From Actinoplanes sp. L3-i22 (GTDB lineage: Bacteria > Actinomycetota > Actinomycetes > Mycobacteriales > Micromonosporaceae): a DNA stretch of 64,000 nt. The position numbers were made by a program, and so were the translations under genes. Positions 33,796-41,627 of this stretch are shown piece after piece. The stretch spans positions 4,596,501 through 4,660,500 of the forward strand of contig NZ_AP024745.1 in assembly GCF_019704555.1 (NCBI RefSeq). The letters run 5' to 3'. The notes under the pieces were generated by a model. That model searched no databases. It was given only the letters and a program-made list of their open reading frames with translations, and had not been told where the DNA came from. Positions within the stretch are counted from its first letter, which is position 1; each line of letters opens with the position of its first letter.

Positions 33796-34107
33796 ATGGA
33801 AAACAATTCCCTTGACGACGAACTGGAACGGCTGACCCGAAATCCCCGGGCGGCGCGCGGTCTCAAGGACGGACTGGAACGGCTCGCGCGCGGCGAAAAT
33901 GGACCCGTGTTCTCCGAAATGGCGAAGGATTTACTGAGCGGGCGAATCGATTTGCGCAGCGTTGCCCAGAGTTCGGCGTACGGGCGGGAATTCGGCGCTG
34001 CCTACGCGGACTTCGAGCGATGGCAGGAAAACCTGAGCGATGAGGAGCGGCAAAAGACGCTGCGTGACGTGAAATCGATCCTGGACGGCGATCCGCCCCA
34101 GAAATAG
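33796..34107 (+). CDS. Small charged protein of the T7SS-type cassette
   Basis: A 103-residue protein from ATG 33796, starting 1 base after the previous stop. Highly charged helices (DDELERLTRNPRAARGLKDG; LSDEERQKTLRDVKSIL). It has no hydrophobic segment. Its tight position after the WXG protein suggests a partner, chaperone or immunity protein, which cannot be decided from sequence. Confidence 0.55.
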   Translation: MENNSLDDELERLTRNPRAARGLKDGLERLARGENGPVFSEMAKDLLSGRIDLRSVAQSSAYGREFGAAYADFERWQENLSDEERQKTLRDVKSILDGDPPQK

Positions 34108-34147
34108 AACAGCCGCTCGATCGAGACGCGATCAAGCGGCTGTTTTT
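34108..34147. terminator. Bidirectional rho-independent terminator
   Basis: Arms AACAGCCGCT (34108-34117) and AGCGGCTGTT (34135-34144) are followed by a T run to 34147. It lies between the convergent cassette and integrase genes. Confidence 0.8.
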
Positions 34148-34155
34148 GGTGCTAT

Positions 34156-35049
34156 CTAGATTTTGTCGCCCATGCCCGTAGCTCTGGCAGCGTCCAAAGC
34201 CCGCTGAGTTGCCCGTGCGCGCCCGTAAACCTCGCCCGCCATCGTCGATGAGGCTGCCCAGCCGAACGTGCGGTTCATGTCGGCAACGTTCATTCCTGCC
34301 GATAGCGCCCGGTCGGCTGCGGTGTGCCGGATCTCCTTCGGTTCGACGTGACCGATCCCCGCTTTGTGTGCCCGCCGATCGACCATCTCGCCCAGGGCGC
34401 GGCGACTCATTCCCTTGGAGTCGCGCCGACCGGTGAGCCAGAACCACGGGCTCTGGGCGTACCGGTGCCGATCTCGGATAGCGACGTACCGCTCCATGGC
34501 GTCCATGGTTCGGTCCGACAGGCTGATCAGTCTCGATCCGGTTTTGCCGGATACCTCAACGAGTTGATTCACCCAATCGATGTCCACGTTCTTGATGAGA
34601 CGGACTTCGGTGGCACGCATTCCGCCGGGCTCGGACATGCACCTGATGATCGCTTCGTCTCGCCGGTCCGCCAGAGTCCGCCCTTTGCACGCGGCTACGA
34701 GCAGGCGCAGTTGTTCCAGGGTGAGAACGCGCGGCGGAACATCCTGGACGGAGGATTTCGGAATCTCCGTGAGCGGATTCGACGCGATGAAGCCCCGGCG
34801 CATGCACCAGAGGTAGAAGACTCGGAGATTGATCCAGGTCTGCTGTCGGGTGGTGGCTGCGTACCGGTCAATCCAACTGGCGAACAGTTCCTCCAATTGG
34901 AGCGTGGTCGCGGTGTGCGCCGGGGCGTCGATAAAACGACTGACCTTGTCGATGCTGATCCGGTAGTTGAGGATCGTGAATGCCGACAGCTCAGCCAGTC
35001 GGAGGTGCCGTTCGTAACTGGCTGTAACCGGGTCGGTCGGGCGTTCCAT
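34156..35049 (-). CDS. Tyrosine recombinase (integrase) of the element
   Basis: A 297-residue protein from ATG 35049. The N-terminal core-binding domain contains YERHLRLAELSAFTILNYRI and the C-terminal domain holds the catalytic set: Arg in GGMRATEV, Lys in VSGKTGSR, box KEIRHTAADR, and Tyr in EVYGRA. The first His of the usual HxxR is Lys, and the last His is Trp (FGWAASS); both substitutions are known in the family. It sits about 230 bp from the right attachment copy, as is normal for integrases. No excisionase was recognised. Confidence 0.88.
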   Translation of the reverse strand: MERPTDPVTASYERHLRLAELSAFTILNYRISIDKVSRFIDAPAHTATTLQLEELFASWIDRYAATTRQQTWINLRVFYLWCMRRGFIASNPLTEIPKSSVQDVPPRVLTLEQLRLLVAACKGRTLADRRDEAIIRCMSEPGGMRATEVRLIKNVDIDWVNQLVEVSGKTGSRLISLSDRTMDAMERYVAIRDRHRYAQSPWFWLTGRRDSKGMSRRALGEMVDRRAHKAGIGHVEPKEIRHTAADRALSAGMNVADMNRTFGWAASSTMAGEVYGRARATQRALDAARATGMGDKI

Positions 35050-35146
35050 GTGCTCTCCGTGGGGGTAGTGAGACCTTCCCCCACGTCGCTGCTCAGCAGA
35101 GCCGGATCACCATCGACGGACGTCCTTGTCGACGCGGCACGCCTGA

Positions 35147-35767
35147 TCAGCTCAACAACGGCTTGACCAGGCGTGCCGCGTCGAACCGCTTGGTCACGTC
35201 GGACCAGTTCACCAGGTTCCACAGGCGGTCGACGTAGTCCGGGCGCACGTTCTTGTACTGCAGGTAGTAGGCGTGTTCCCAGGCGTCGAAGACCAGGATC
35301 GGCGTGGAGCCCTGCCCGACGTTGCCGTGGTGGTCGTAGATCTGCTCGACGATCAGCCGCTGCGAGAGCGGTTCCCAGGCCAGCACGCCCCAGCCGGAGC
35401 CCTGCACGCCCTTGGTCGCCGTGGACAGTTGCGCCGCGAACGCCTCGAACGATCCGAAGTGCTCGGCGATCGCCGCGGACAGTTCCCCGTCGGGGCGGTC
35501 GGCGCTGCTGCCGGGGCGCAGGTTGTTCCAGAAGATCGAGTGCAGGACGTGCCCGGAGAGGTTGAACGCCAGAGTCTTCTCCAGGCCGACCAGCGCGGAG
35601 TAGTCGCCCTTGTCGCGGGCCTCGGCGAGCTGATCGAGGGTGTCGTTGCTGCCCTTGACGTACGCGGCGTGGTGCTTGCTGTGGTGCAGCTCGAGGATCT
35701 GGCCGCTCATCGCGGGCTCGAGTGCGCCGTAGTCGTAGGGCATGTCGGGAAGCGTGTAGATCGCCAT
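35147..35767 (-). CDS. sodA: Fe/Mn superoxide dismutase (C-terminus supplied by the element)
   Basis: A 206-residue protein from ATG 35767, normal family length. Metal ligands are H28, H76 (in HSIFW), D161 and H165 (in VFDAWEH). It dismutates superoxide in the cytoplasm. The attachment block 35319-35277 covers codons about 150-164, so the last 42-57 residues are encoded by inserted DNA. They end LVKPLLS instead of the native GNPIILAP. The metal site is intact, so activity is expected. The choice of Fe or Mn is not readable; the symbol follows the family. Confidence 0.92.
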   Translation of the reverse strand: MAIYTLPDMPYDYGALEPAMSGQILELHHSKHHAAYVKGSNDTLDQLAEARDKGDYSALVGLEKTLAFNLSGHVLHSIFWNNLRPGSSADRPDGELSAAIAEHFGSFEAFAAQLSTATKGVQGSGWGVLAWEPLSQRLIVEQIYDHHGNVGQGSTPILVFDAWEHAYYLQYKNVRPDYVDRLWNLVNWSDVTKRFDAARLVKPLLS

Positions 35768-35886
35768 GCCGCTCAGTATGTCTTATTGCAAACTCTTGGC
35801 AACTGCGGAATAGTGACATCAAGGGGCGGGGGAGTTGCGTGGCCGTGACCCACCGAACCTGGGCGGTGCTTGCACCGTGTCGACAC

Positions 35887-35935
35887 CGAGAGGCGCTCCG
35901 GCCCGCGACGATCCACGCCACCGGAGCGCCTCTCG
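35887..35935. promoter_or_regulatory. 15-bp inverted repeat in divergent promoter region
   Basis: Arms CGAGAGGCGCTCCGG (35887-35901) and its exact complement (35921-35935) enclose 19 bases. It lies between divergent sod (start 35767) and the methyltransferase gene (start 36051). No gene ends here, so a leader hairpin or operator is more likely than a terminator. The rest of 35768-36050 shows no gene. Confidence 0.5.
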
Positions 35936-36050
35936 CATGCACCTGCCGGCGAGCGGAACGTCCGTGCGCCGGACGGCGCTGTCGGCAAGGCGACGTACGA
36001 ATCAGGCACCCACCGCCGTCTCCATGGCGACCCTTCCGTTAGGGGGAGCG

Positions 36051-37376
36051 ATGGGTACAGCGCAACGTCCGGTGCGGCAGGTAGATGCCCGATCACCCGG
36101 TCCGCCGGTGAGGACCGCCAAGGCTTCGACAATGTCGCCGACCGCCGCCTGGGCGGTAAGCCTGGCGGCCACCGCGGCGTCCACCTACGCGTTGGACGCC
36201 TGGGCGGCAGCCGTCGGCGCCGCTCTGGTCGCCTCCGGATGGCTCGCCGACCTCGATCATCGAGCGGTCGTGGCGTTCCTGCTGGCGAGCTACGCGGTCT
36301 GGGCGTTCGGGCTGCGCGCCAACCTGAGAGCGAACGCAAGTCTGCTGGCAGCGACCGGGACCAGCACCAACGTGCTGTCCAAACTGGCCCACGACCTCAC
36401 CCGGCGCCGCTTCGGTGACAGGCCCGCCCGGCTGGCCGCCGCCGTGGCATACACCGGCACCGAGCTCGCCAAGGAACTGCCCTACTACCTGGCCGCGTTC
36501 GGTGCCGCCGTCGCGACCGACTCGATCACCACCGACCAGGCACTGATCTTCCTCGGCGGCGCCAACCTCGGCGCCGCGTTCTACGAAGGCGCGCTCGCCC
36601 GCCTCACCCGCACCGTCCTGCGCCGGCGCCGGCGGCACGCCTCGTTCGACACCGACTGGGTGCCGGCCGAGTACCTCACCGACTACTACCGCAGCGTCGA
36701 ACCGGACGAGATCGCCACCATCGCGTTCCTCGTCGACGCGATGCGCCAGGCCGAACGTGACCAGCCGATCCTGTACTTCGGGACCGGCCCGACCCTGCAC
36801 CACGTGTTCGCGTGCGCGGAGAGGGCCTCCGAGATCCACCTGGGCGACTATCTCCCCGAGAACCTGGCCGAGATCCGGCGGTGGATCGAGCGGGCCCCGG
36901 GCGCCCACGACTGGCGGCCGTTCGTCCGCTACACCCTGCAGTGCGAGGGCAACACCTGTCCGACCGACGACGAGGTGACCGCGCGCGAAGACCTCACCCG
37001 GGCAAAGATCACCACCCTCGTGCGGGTGGACGCCCGCCATCCCCGCCCGGTGAACCGGAGCTACCCGACGGTGGTCAGTGCCTACTGCGCGGACTCGGCG
37101 ACCGGCGACCGCGCCACCTGGCACCTGTTCATGCGCCACATCACCGGCCTGGTCCAGCCCGGCGGCCTGTTCCTGACCGCGGCGCTGCGCCGCTGCCGCG
37201 GCTACACCGTCGGCGGCAAGACCTTCCCCGGCGCCGACATCGACGAACGCGACCTACGAGGCGCCCTGCGACCCGACTTCGAGCCGCTGCACGAGGGCAT
37301 CGAGGTCATCCCGACCGCCCAGCACGGCTCGCACGGCTACGCCGCGATCCTGCTCTGCCAGGCCCGCCGCGCCTGA
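36051..37376 (+). CDS. Membrane-anchored NNMT/PNMT/TEMT-like methyltransferase
   Basis: A 441-residue protein from ATG 36051 with AGGGGGAG upstream. The N-terminal ~190 residues hold several hydrophobic segments (AVVAFLLASYAVWAFGLRAN; LPYYLAAFGAAVA). The rest matches the NNMT/PNMT/TEMT methyltransferase fold: ILYFGTGPTLHHVFACA as SAM loop, EIHLGDYLPENLAEIRRWI, and an acidic strand near the C-terminus. Known family members N- or S-methylate small amines. A membrane domain in front of this fold is unusual. It converges with the phosphotransferase gene across 10 bp. Confidence 0.75.
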   Translation: MGTAQRPVRQVDARSPGPPVRTAKASTMSPTAAWAVSLAATAASTYALDAWAAAVGAALVASGWLADLDHRAVVAFLLASYAVWAFGLRANLRANASLLAATGTSTNVLSKLAHDLTRRRFGDRPARLAAAVAYTGTELAKELPYYLAAFGAAVATDSITTDQALIFLGGANLGAAFYEGALARLTRTVLRRRRRHASFDTDWVPAEYLTDYYRSVEPDEIATIAFLVDAMRQAERDQPILYFGTGPTLHHVFACAERASEIHLGDYLPENLAEIRRWIERAPGAHDWRPFVRYTLQCEGNTCPTDDEVTAREDLTRAKITTLVRVDARHPRPVNRSYPTVVSAYCADSATGDRATWHLFMRHITGLVQPGGLFLTAALRRCRGYTVGGKTFPGADIDERDLRGALRPDFEPLHEGIEVIPTAQHGSHGYAAILLCQARRA

Positions 37377-37386
37377 TCCGATCTGC

Positions 37387-38382
37387 TCAACCTTTGTCCA
37401 GCTGGCTCAGCGCCGAGGCTGCCCAGCCGGTCGGGTCGGCGCCGGGCGGCACGAAGGTCAGGGTCTGCCAGAGCACCACGATGTCCCACCAGGCCGCCTC
37501 CACCGGGCTGAACCGGCGCACGGACTCGTAGCCGGCGCGGAACCGCGCGTGCACCGCGACCGGCACCGGGCCCCAGTCGTGGTAGCGGGTGCCGAGCAGG
37601 ACCGCCGACCGAGCCGCCTCGACGACCCGGTGGTCCTGCCGGGCCTCCTCGAAGTCCAGAACCGCGACGATCTCGGTTCCGGCGCACAGGATGTTGGCCG
37701 CCCGGAAGTCGGAGTGCAGGAGCTGCCGGGGCAGCGGGTCGGCGGGCGCGGCGGCGACCAGGGCACGCAGGGCGTCGCGGGCGCTCGCCGGCACCTGCCC
37801 GGCGTCTGTGTCGAGCCAGCCGGTGACCCGAGCCGTCAGCGGTTTGCCGGGAACGGAGTAGGTGGAGGCGGGATCCGGGTCGGGCTGCGGGCAGGCTGCC
37901 AGTTCCTGCTGCAGCCGGGCCAGCAGCGCGCCGGCCGCCCACACCTGGGCCGGGTCGGCGGTGTCGAGGAGCTCGCCCGCGATCACCCGCTGCAGGCCCA
38001 TCGAGACTCGACCGGCCTCGACCTGAAGGCGGCCGTCCCGCGCCGGGACGGGTGCCGAGACCGGCAGGCCCTGGCCGTCCAGCCAACTCGTGAGCCGCGC
38101 GATCGCCGCCAGCCGCGGGAAGCGGTCGGGCACCACCGACCATTTCGCGAGCATCCGGCCGCCCGGCGTGCCGACCCAGGCGAGCGCGTTGCCGCTGCTC
38201 ATCACGATCCGCTCGCAGGAATCGACCCGGACACCCCAGTGCTCGCCGAGCATGTCGGCGACCCATCGGCCGGCCGACTCGCCGTCGCCGAAGCCGAACC
38301 TTCGATCCAGGGTGTCGCCGGGGTCGTGCGCCTCCCACAACATCTCCAGCGCCGGGGCGTGCGATTCGGCCATGCGCGACAT
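37387..38382 (-). CDS. Aminoglycoside phosphotransferase-family kinase
   Basis: A 331-residue protein from ATG 38382 (ATG 38373 is also possible). The catalytic loop is LLHSDFRAANILC (His-x-Asp, five residues later Asn) and the metal site is VLDFEE, both typical of APH/choline-kinase-like enzymes. Members phosphorylate antibiotics or small alcohols. The substrate is not predictable and there is no resistance context. It stands alone behind the pectinase operon terminator. Confidence 0.82.
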   Translation of the reverse strand: MSRMAESHAPALEMLWEAHDPGDTLDRRFGFGDGESAGRWVADMLGEHWGVRVDSCERIVMSSGNALAWVGTPGGRMLAKWSVVPDRFPRLAAIARLTSWLDGQGLPVSAPVPARDGRLQVEAGRVSMGLQRVIAGELLDTADPAQVWAAGALLARLQQELAACPQPDPDPASTYSVPGKPLTARVTGWLDTDAGQVPASARDALRALVAAAPADPLPRQLLHSDFRAANILCAGTEIVAVLDFEEARQDHRVVEAARSAVLLGTRYHDWGPVPVAVHARFRAGYESVRRFSPVEAAWWDIVVLWQTLTFVPPGADPTGWAASALSQLDKG

Positions 38383-38413
38383 CCCATCACACCGTGTCCA
38401 CGGTGCGGCCACG

Positions 38414-38448
38414 GTGCACGGCGCCCGGAACGAAGGGGCGCCGTGCAC
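38414..38448 (-). terminator. Terminator of pectinase operon
   Basis: Arms GTGCACGGCGCCC (38414-38426) and GGGCGCCGTGCAC (38436-38448) with a 9-base loop, 8 bp after the pectate lyase stop. Confidence 0.7.
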
Positions 38449-38455
38449 GTGGTCG

Positions 38456-39901
38456 TCACATGACGATGTCGGCCTGCGGGCCCGAATACGTCTTGACCAG
38501 CGCGGGAACGTCCGCGGCGGCGTCGAGCGTGTACGGGTAGAACGCGCTCGGCGTGAACGCCGAACCCCCGGTCACCTGCTTGCCGGTCGAGTTGACCACG
38601 ATGCTGCCGCTCTGCTTGAGCTGCCCCTTCGTAGTGTCGTCGATGTTGTACGGATTGTTGACGCCATCGAAGTAGCTGTTCTCCAGCACCATTTTCGTGC
38701 TGCCGCGCGACAGATTTCCGTACGAAGAAATGTTTTGCAGGTAATTGTTGTAGAGATGCGCGTATTGCAGGTTGTCCGCGCTCGGATTGCGCTGGTTGGT
38801 GTTGAAGAACCAGTTGTGGTGGATCGTCTCGCGGGCGGTCACGTTGTCGGTCCAGCCGATGCCGAACGTCTTGTTGTGATTGCCCAGCCGATTCCAGGAA
38901 ACGGTCACATACGTCGTGTCCTTGCGCGAGTCGATGTAGCCGTCGTTGATGTTCTGGAACGTGTTGTGGTCGATCCACACGTGGTCGGCGGTGTCCATCT
39001 GAATGCCGTCGTAGTCGTAGGTCTTGTCGTCCGGGTCGTCGTCGGTCATCGCGGTGTCCCCGATGGTCAGGTTCCGGATGATCACGTTGTGCACGCCCGT
39101 GGCCAGGAAGAACCCGCCCGCCTTGATCCGGCCGGTGGTGCCGAGCCCGACGATCGTCTTGTTCGAGGTCACCCGCAGCTCATAGCCGTAGGTGGGATAG
39201 GTGATCGTGCCGCTGACCCGGATCACGTAGGGCTCGGCCGCGGTCGCATATTTCAACAGATCCGCGTACGTCGTGACGGTCACCGCCGCCCCGGCCGCGC
39301 CCCCGGTGGTCCCGCCGTCGGTCGAGGCGAACCCGTCCGCCGTGTTCGTCCAGCGCGAGCCGCTGAGCTGGGTGAACGACCACTGCATGCGGGCGATGTC
39401 GGAGCAGGTCTCCTCGACGATCGGGTTGTTGCCGGCGGTGGAGCCGTCCTTGTCGCTGACGCACATGCCGGTGGCGACGCTCTTGACCAGGTACTTTCCG
39501 CTGGCCGCGGTGGAGGCGGTGAACGTCCAGAGCTGGTTGTTCTTGGTGGCGTCGCCGCAGCTGTACTGCTGCAGCTGGGTGCCGGAGACACTCGACGAGC
39601 TGGGTACGTCGACGCACTTGCCGCTGTTGGCGTTGACCAGCTGGAACTGGCCGGTGTTCTGCTGTTTCGCGGTCCACTGCTGGTCTTTCGCGGTGGCGTT
39701 GCAGGCGACCTGGATCAGCAGGGCGCTGCTGGCGGTGGACGCGCCGGTCACGTCGACGCACTTGCCGCTCGCGCCCGAGGCCAGGGTGTACACGCCGGAG
39801 GCGACCGGGGTGGCGGCCTCGGACGGCAGGACCGCCCAGCCGATGATCGCCGCCGGGACGGCCGCTATGACCGTACCGAAGAAAATGGTCTTGTTTTTCA
39901 T
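38456..39901 (-). CDS. Secreted pectate lyase (PL1) with ricin-type lectin module
   Basis: A 481-residue protein from ATG 39901. Residues 1-30 form a signal peptide (ending SEAAT). Residues about 34-165 form a ricin-B beta-trefoil with repeated GKCVDV and QLWTF cores. Residues about 185-481 form a parallel beta-helix lyase with GTITYP, YDGIQMDTADHVWIDHNTF (the vWiDH motif) and a Ca-binding Asp cluster (DDDPDDKTYDYD). It cleaves pectate by beta-elimination outside the cell. It follows the pectinesterase gene by 2 bp, so they form an operon: the esterase de-esterifies, the lyase cuts. Confidence 0.9.
   Translation of the reverse strand: MKNKTIFFGTVIAAVPAAIIGWAVLPSEAATPVASGVYTLASGASGKCVDVTGASTASSALLIQVACNATAKDQQWTAKQQNTGQFQLVNANSGKCVDVPSSSSVSGTQLQQYSCGDATKNNQLWTFTASTAASGKYLVKSVATGMCVSDKDGSTAGNNPIVEETCSDIARMQWSFTQLSGSRWTNTADGFASTDGGTTGGAAGAAVTVTTYADLLKYATAAEPYVIRVSGTITYPTYGYELRVTSNKTIVGLGTTGRIKAGGFFLATGVHNVIIRNLTIGDTAMTDDDPDDKTYDYDGIQMDTADHVWIDHNTFQNINDGYIDSRKDTTYVTVSWNRLGNHNKTFGIGWTDNVTARETIHHNWFFNTNQRNPSADNLQYAHLYNNYLQNISSYGNLSRGSTKMVLENSYFDGVNNPYNIDDTTKGQLKQSGSIVVNSTGKQVTGGSAFTPSAFYPYTLDAAADVPALVKTYSGPQADIVM
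39373..39805 (-). repeat. Lectin-module duplication, copy in pectate lyase
   Basis: 433 bp matching 40815-41247 without gaps at a constant offset of 1442 bp, with about a dozen mismatches by eye. It covers nearly the whole ricin-type domain. Confidence 0.85.
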
Positions 39902-39903
39902 GG

Positions 39904-41361
39904 TCAGCCCACCGGATTCCAGTTGTCCGAGCCCGCCAGGTACTTCTGCGGGGTGTAATTGGCGGCCTGCGAATCGCTGAGCTGCGGCCGGTTGCTGTTG
40001 GTGGTCGCGCCCGCGCCGGTGTTCTTGTATTCGTAGAAGCGGGCGTTCTGCCAGGTCGCGTCGCCCATGTTGATCCACGGCTGGGCGGTCGCGATGGTCG
40101 CGCTCAGCGACGATTCGCGGTAAAGGACCTGCGCGTCCTGCCGCCACGGCCGGCCGAGCTGGGTGGTGTTGCTGGTCGCGCCGGTGATCGTCGACTTGTA
40201 GAACAGGAATCCGTAGGTCTGCTCGGCCGGGGTCGCCGCCGCGGTGATCGGGCCGCCGGTGCTGCGCTTCTCGTAGATGCTGCACGCGGTGAACACCGCG
40301 GTTCCGGTGCCGTAGATGAAGTCGACGGTCCCCTCGACATAGGAATTCGCGACGTACGCCCGGATCCCGCCGCCCTGAATAAGAAGCGTGTCCTGATCGG
40401 CAAGAACACGAACATTCTTGAGTACGGCCTTGTCCCCGTAAAGCGCGAGCGCCAGCGCCTGCGACGAACCGCTCGCGGCCTCGTCATAGTCGTTGGTAAA
40501 TGTCAGGTTGGTCGCCTGAAATTCTTTCGCCTGTACGTAGACGGTGGCCGAACCGGTCGTGCCGTAGGTCGCCGCGTCCTTGTTCGCCACGATCACCGTG
40601 CCCGAGGAGGCCGAGCCGAGACCCTGGAACGTGATGTACGGCTTGGTCGACGGGATCACCACGTTCTCCCGGTACGTGCCGGCCTTGATCGCGATGGTCA
40701 CCCGGCTGGTGTTGCCGGCCGGCACCGCGTTCACCGCCGCCTGCACTGTCGTGTACTGCCCACTGCCGTCCTTGGCGACGACCAGACTCCCGGCCGGAGC
40801 GCCGGCGACGTCGTTGAACGACCACTGCATGCGGGCGATATCGGAGCAGCTCTCCTCGACGATCGGGTTGTTGCCGGCGGTGGAGCCGTCCTTGTCGCTG
40901 ACGCACATGCCGGTGGCGACGCTCTTGACCAGGTACTTTCCGCTGGCCGCGGTGGAGGCGGTGAACGTCCAGAGCTGGTTGTTCTTGGTCGCGTCGCCGC
41001 AGCTGTACTGCTGCAGCTGGGTGCCGGAGACGCTCGACGAGCTGGGCACGTCGACGCACTTGCCGCTGTTGCCGTTGACCAGCTGGAACTGGCCGGTGTT
41101 CTGCTGTTTCGCGGTCCACTGCTGGTCTTTCGCGGTGGCGTTGCAGGCGACCTGGATCAGCAGGGCTGAGCTTGCGGTGGACGCGCCGGTCACGTCGACG
41201 CACTTGCCGCTCGCGCCCGAGGCGAGGGTGTACACGCCGGAGGCGACGGGAACGGTCGCCGCCTCGGAGGGCAGGGTGACCGCGACGACCGCGGCGGACA
41301 GAGCGATCGCGACGCCGGCGCCGAACAGCCGGCGGCGTTGTCGCTGGGAGGTCTCGGACAT
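39904..41361 (-). CDS. Secreted pectinesterase (CE8) with ricin-type lectin module
   Basis: A 485-residue protein from ATG 41361. It has a basic, twin-Arg-like start (QRQRRRLFGAG), a signal peptide to about residue 35, and a ricin-type domain at about 38-170. The CE8 beta-helix at about 190-485 shows VLADQDTLL, TVDFIYGTG and LGRPWR, which carry the catalytic Asp pair and Arg. It removes methyl esters from pectin, feeding the lyase encoded next. The lectin module probably anchors both enzymes on plant polysaccharide. Confidence 0.9.
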   Translation of the reverse strand: MSETSQRQRRRLFGAGVAIALSAAVVAVTLPSEAATVPVASGVYTLASGASGKCVDVTGASTASSALLIQVACNATAKDQQWTAKQQNTGQFQLVNGNSGKCVDVPSSSSVSGTQLQQYSCGDATKNNQLWTFTASTAASGKYLVKSVATGMCVSDKDGSTAGNNPIVEESCSDIARMQWSFNDVAGAPAGSLVVAKDGSGQYTTVQAAVNAVPAGNTSRVTIAIKAGTYRENVVIPSTKPYITFQGLGSASSGTVIVANKDAATYGTTGSATVYVQAKEFQATNLTFTNDYDEAASGSSQALALALYGDKAVLKNVRVLADQDTLLIQGGGIRAYVANSYVEGTVDFIYGTGTAVFTACSIYEKRSTGGPITAAATPAEQTYGFLFYKSTITGATSNTTQLGRPWRQDAQVLYRESSLSATIATAQPWINMGDATWQNARFYEYKNTGAGATTNSNRPQLSDSQAANYTPQKYLAGSDNWNPVG

Positions 41362-41627
41362 CGAGATCCCCTTCCTGAGGACACGCCAGGTGAGGACGCA
41401 CCTGGCTCTTCAGCAAGTGGATGCGCGACGAGCCCGGCGACAACAGAAACTCACTGATCTACATATCTGCGATTGCTCGGCCGCGCAGGCAGGGCGGCAC
41501 CACCACCGCCAGCACCTTGACGACGTGACCGTCGCTATGCAGGTCTGGTATCCAGCTGCATGATTCAGGTGCTGGCGGCAGCAGGCCTACTCCGGCGCCG
41601 TGACCCGGTTGAACGGGCAACGTCAGA

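Larger units (their letters stand above)
31545..35319. mobile_element. Small integrative element in the sod gene, carrying T7SS-type genes
   Basis: It is bounded by 43-bp identical direct copies of sod sequence (31545-31587 and 35277-35319). It contains, from left: an 86-residue protein, a three-helix membrane protein, two WXG100/ESX-type proteins, a small charged protein, and a tyrosine integrase next to the right end. No replication, transfer or capsid gene is present. The element supplies its own sod 3' end, so the target gene stays complete. GC content inside is lower than in flanking genes. Confidence 0.75.

Noticed and set aside
34108..35330. A tRNA gene as the integrase target
   Set aside because: No tRNA-like cloverleaf or T-loop sequence was found near either end; the direct repeats are sod coding sequence instead.
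38456..40285. Pectate lyase frame extended upstream to 609 residues
   Set aside because: The extension overlaps the pectinesterase gene in another frame; ATG 39901 starts a normal signal peptide.
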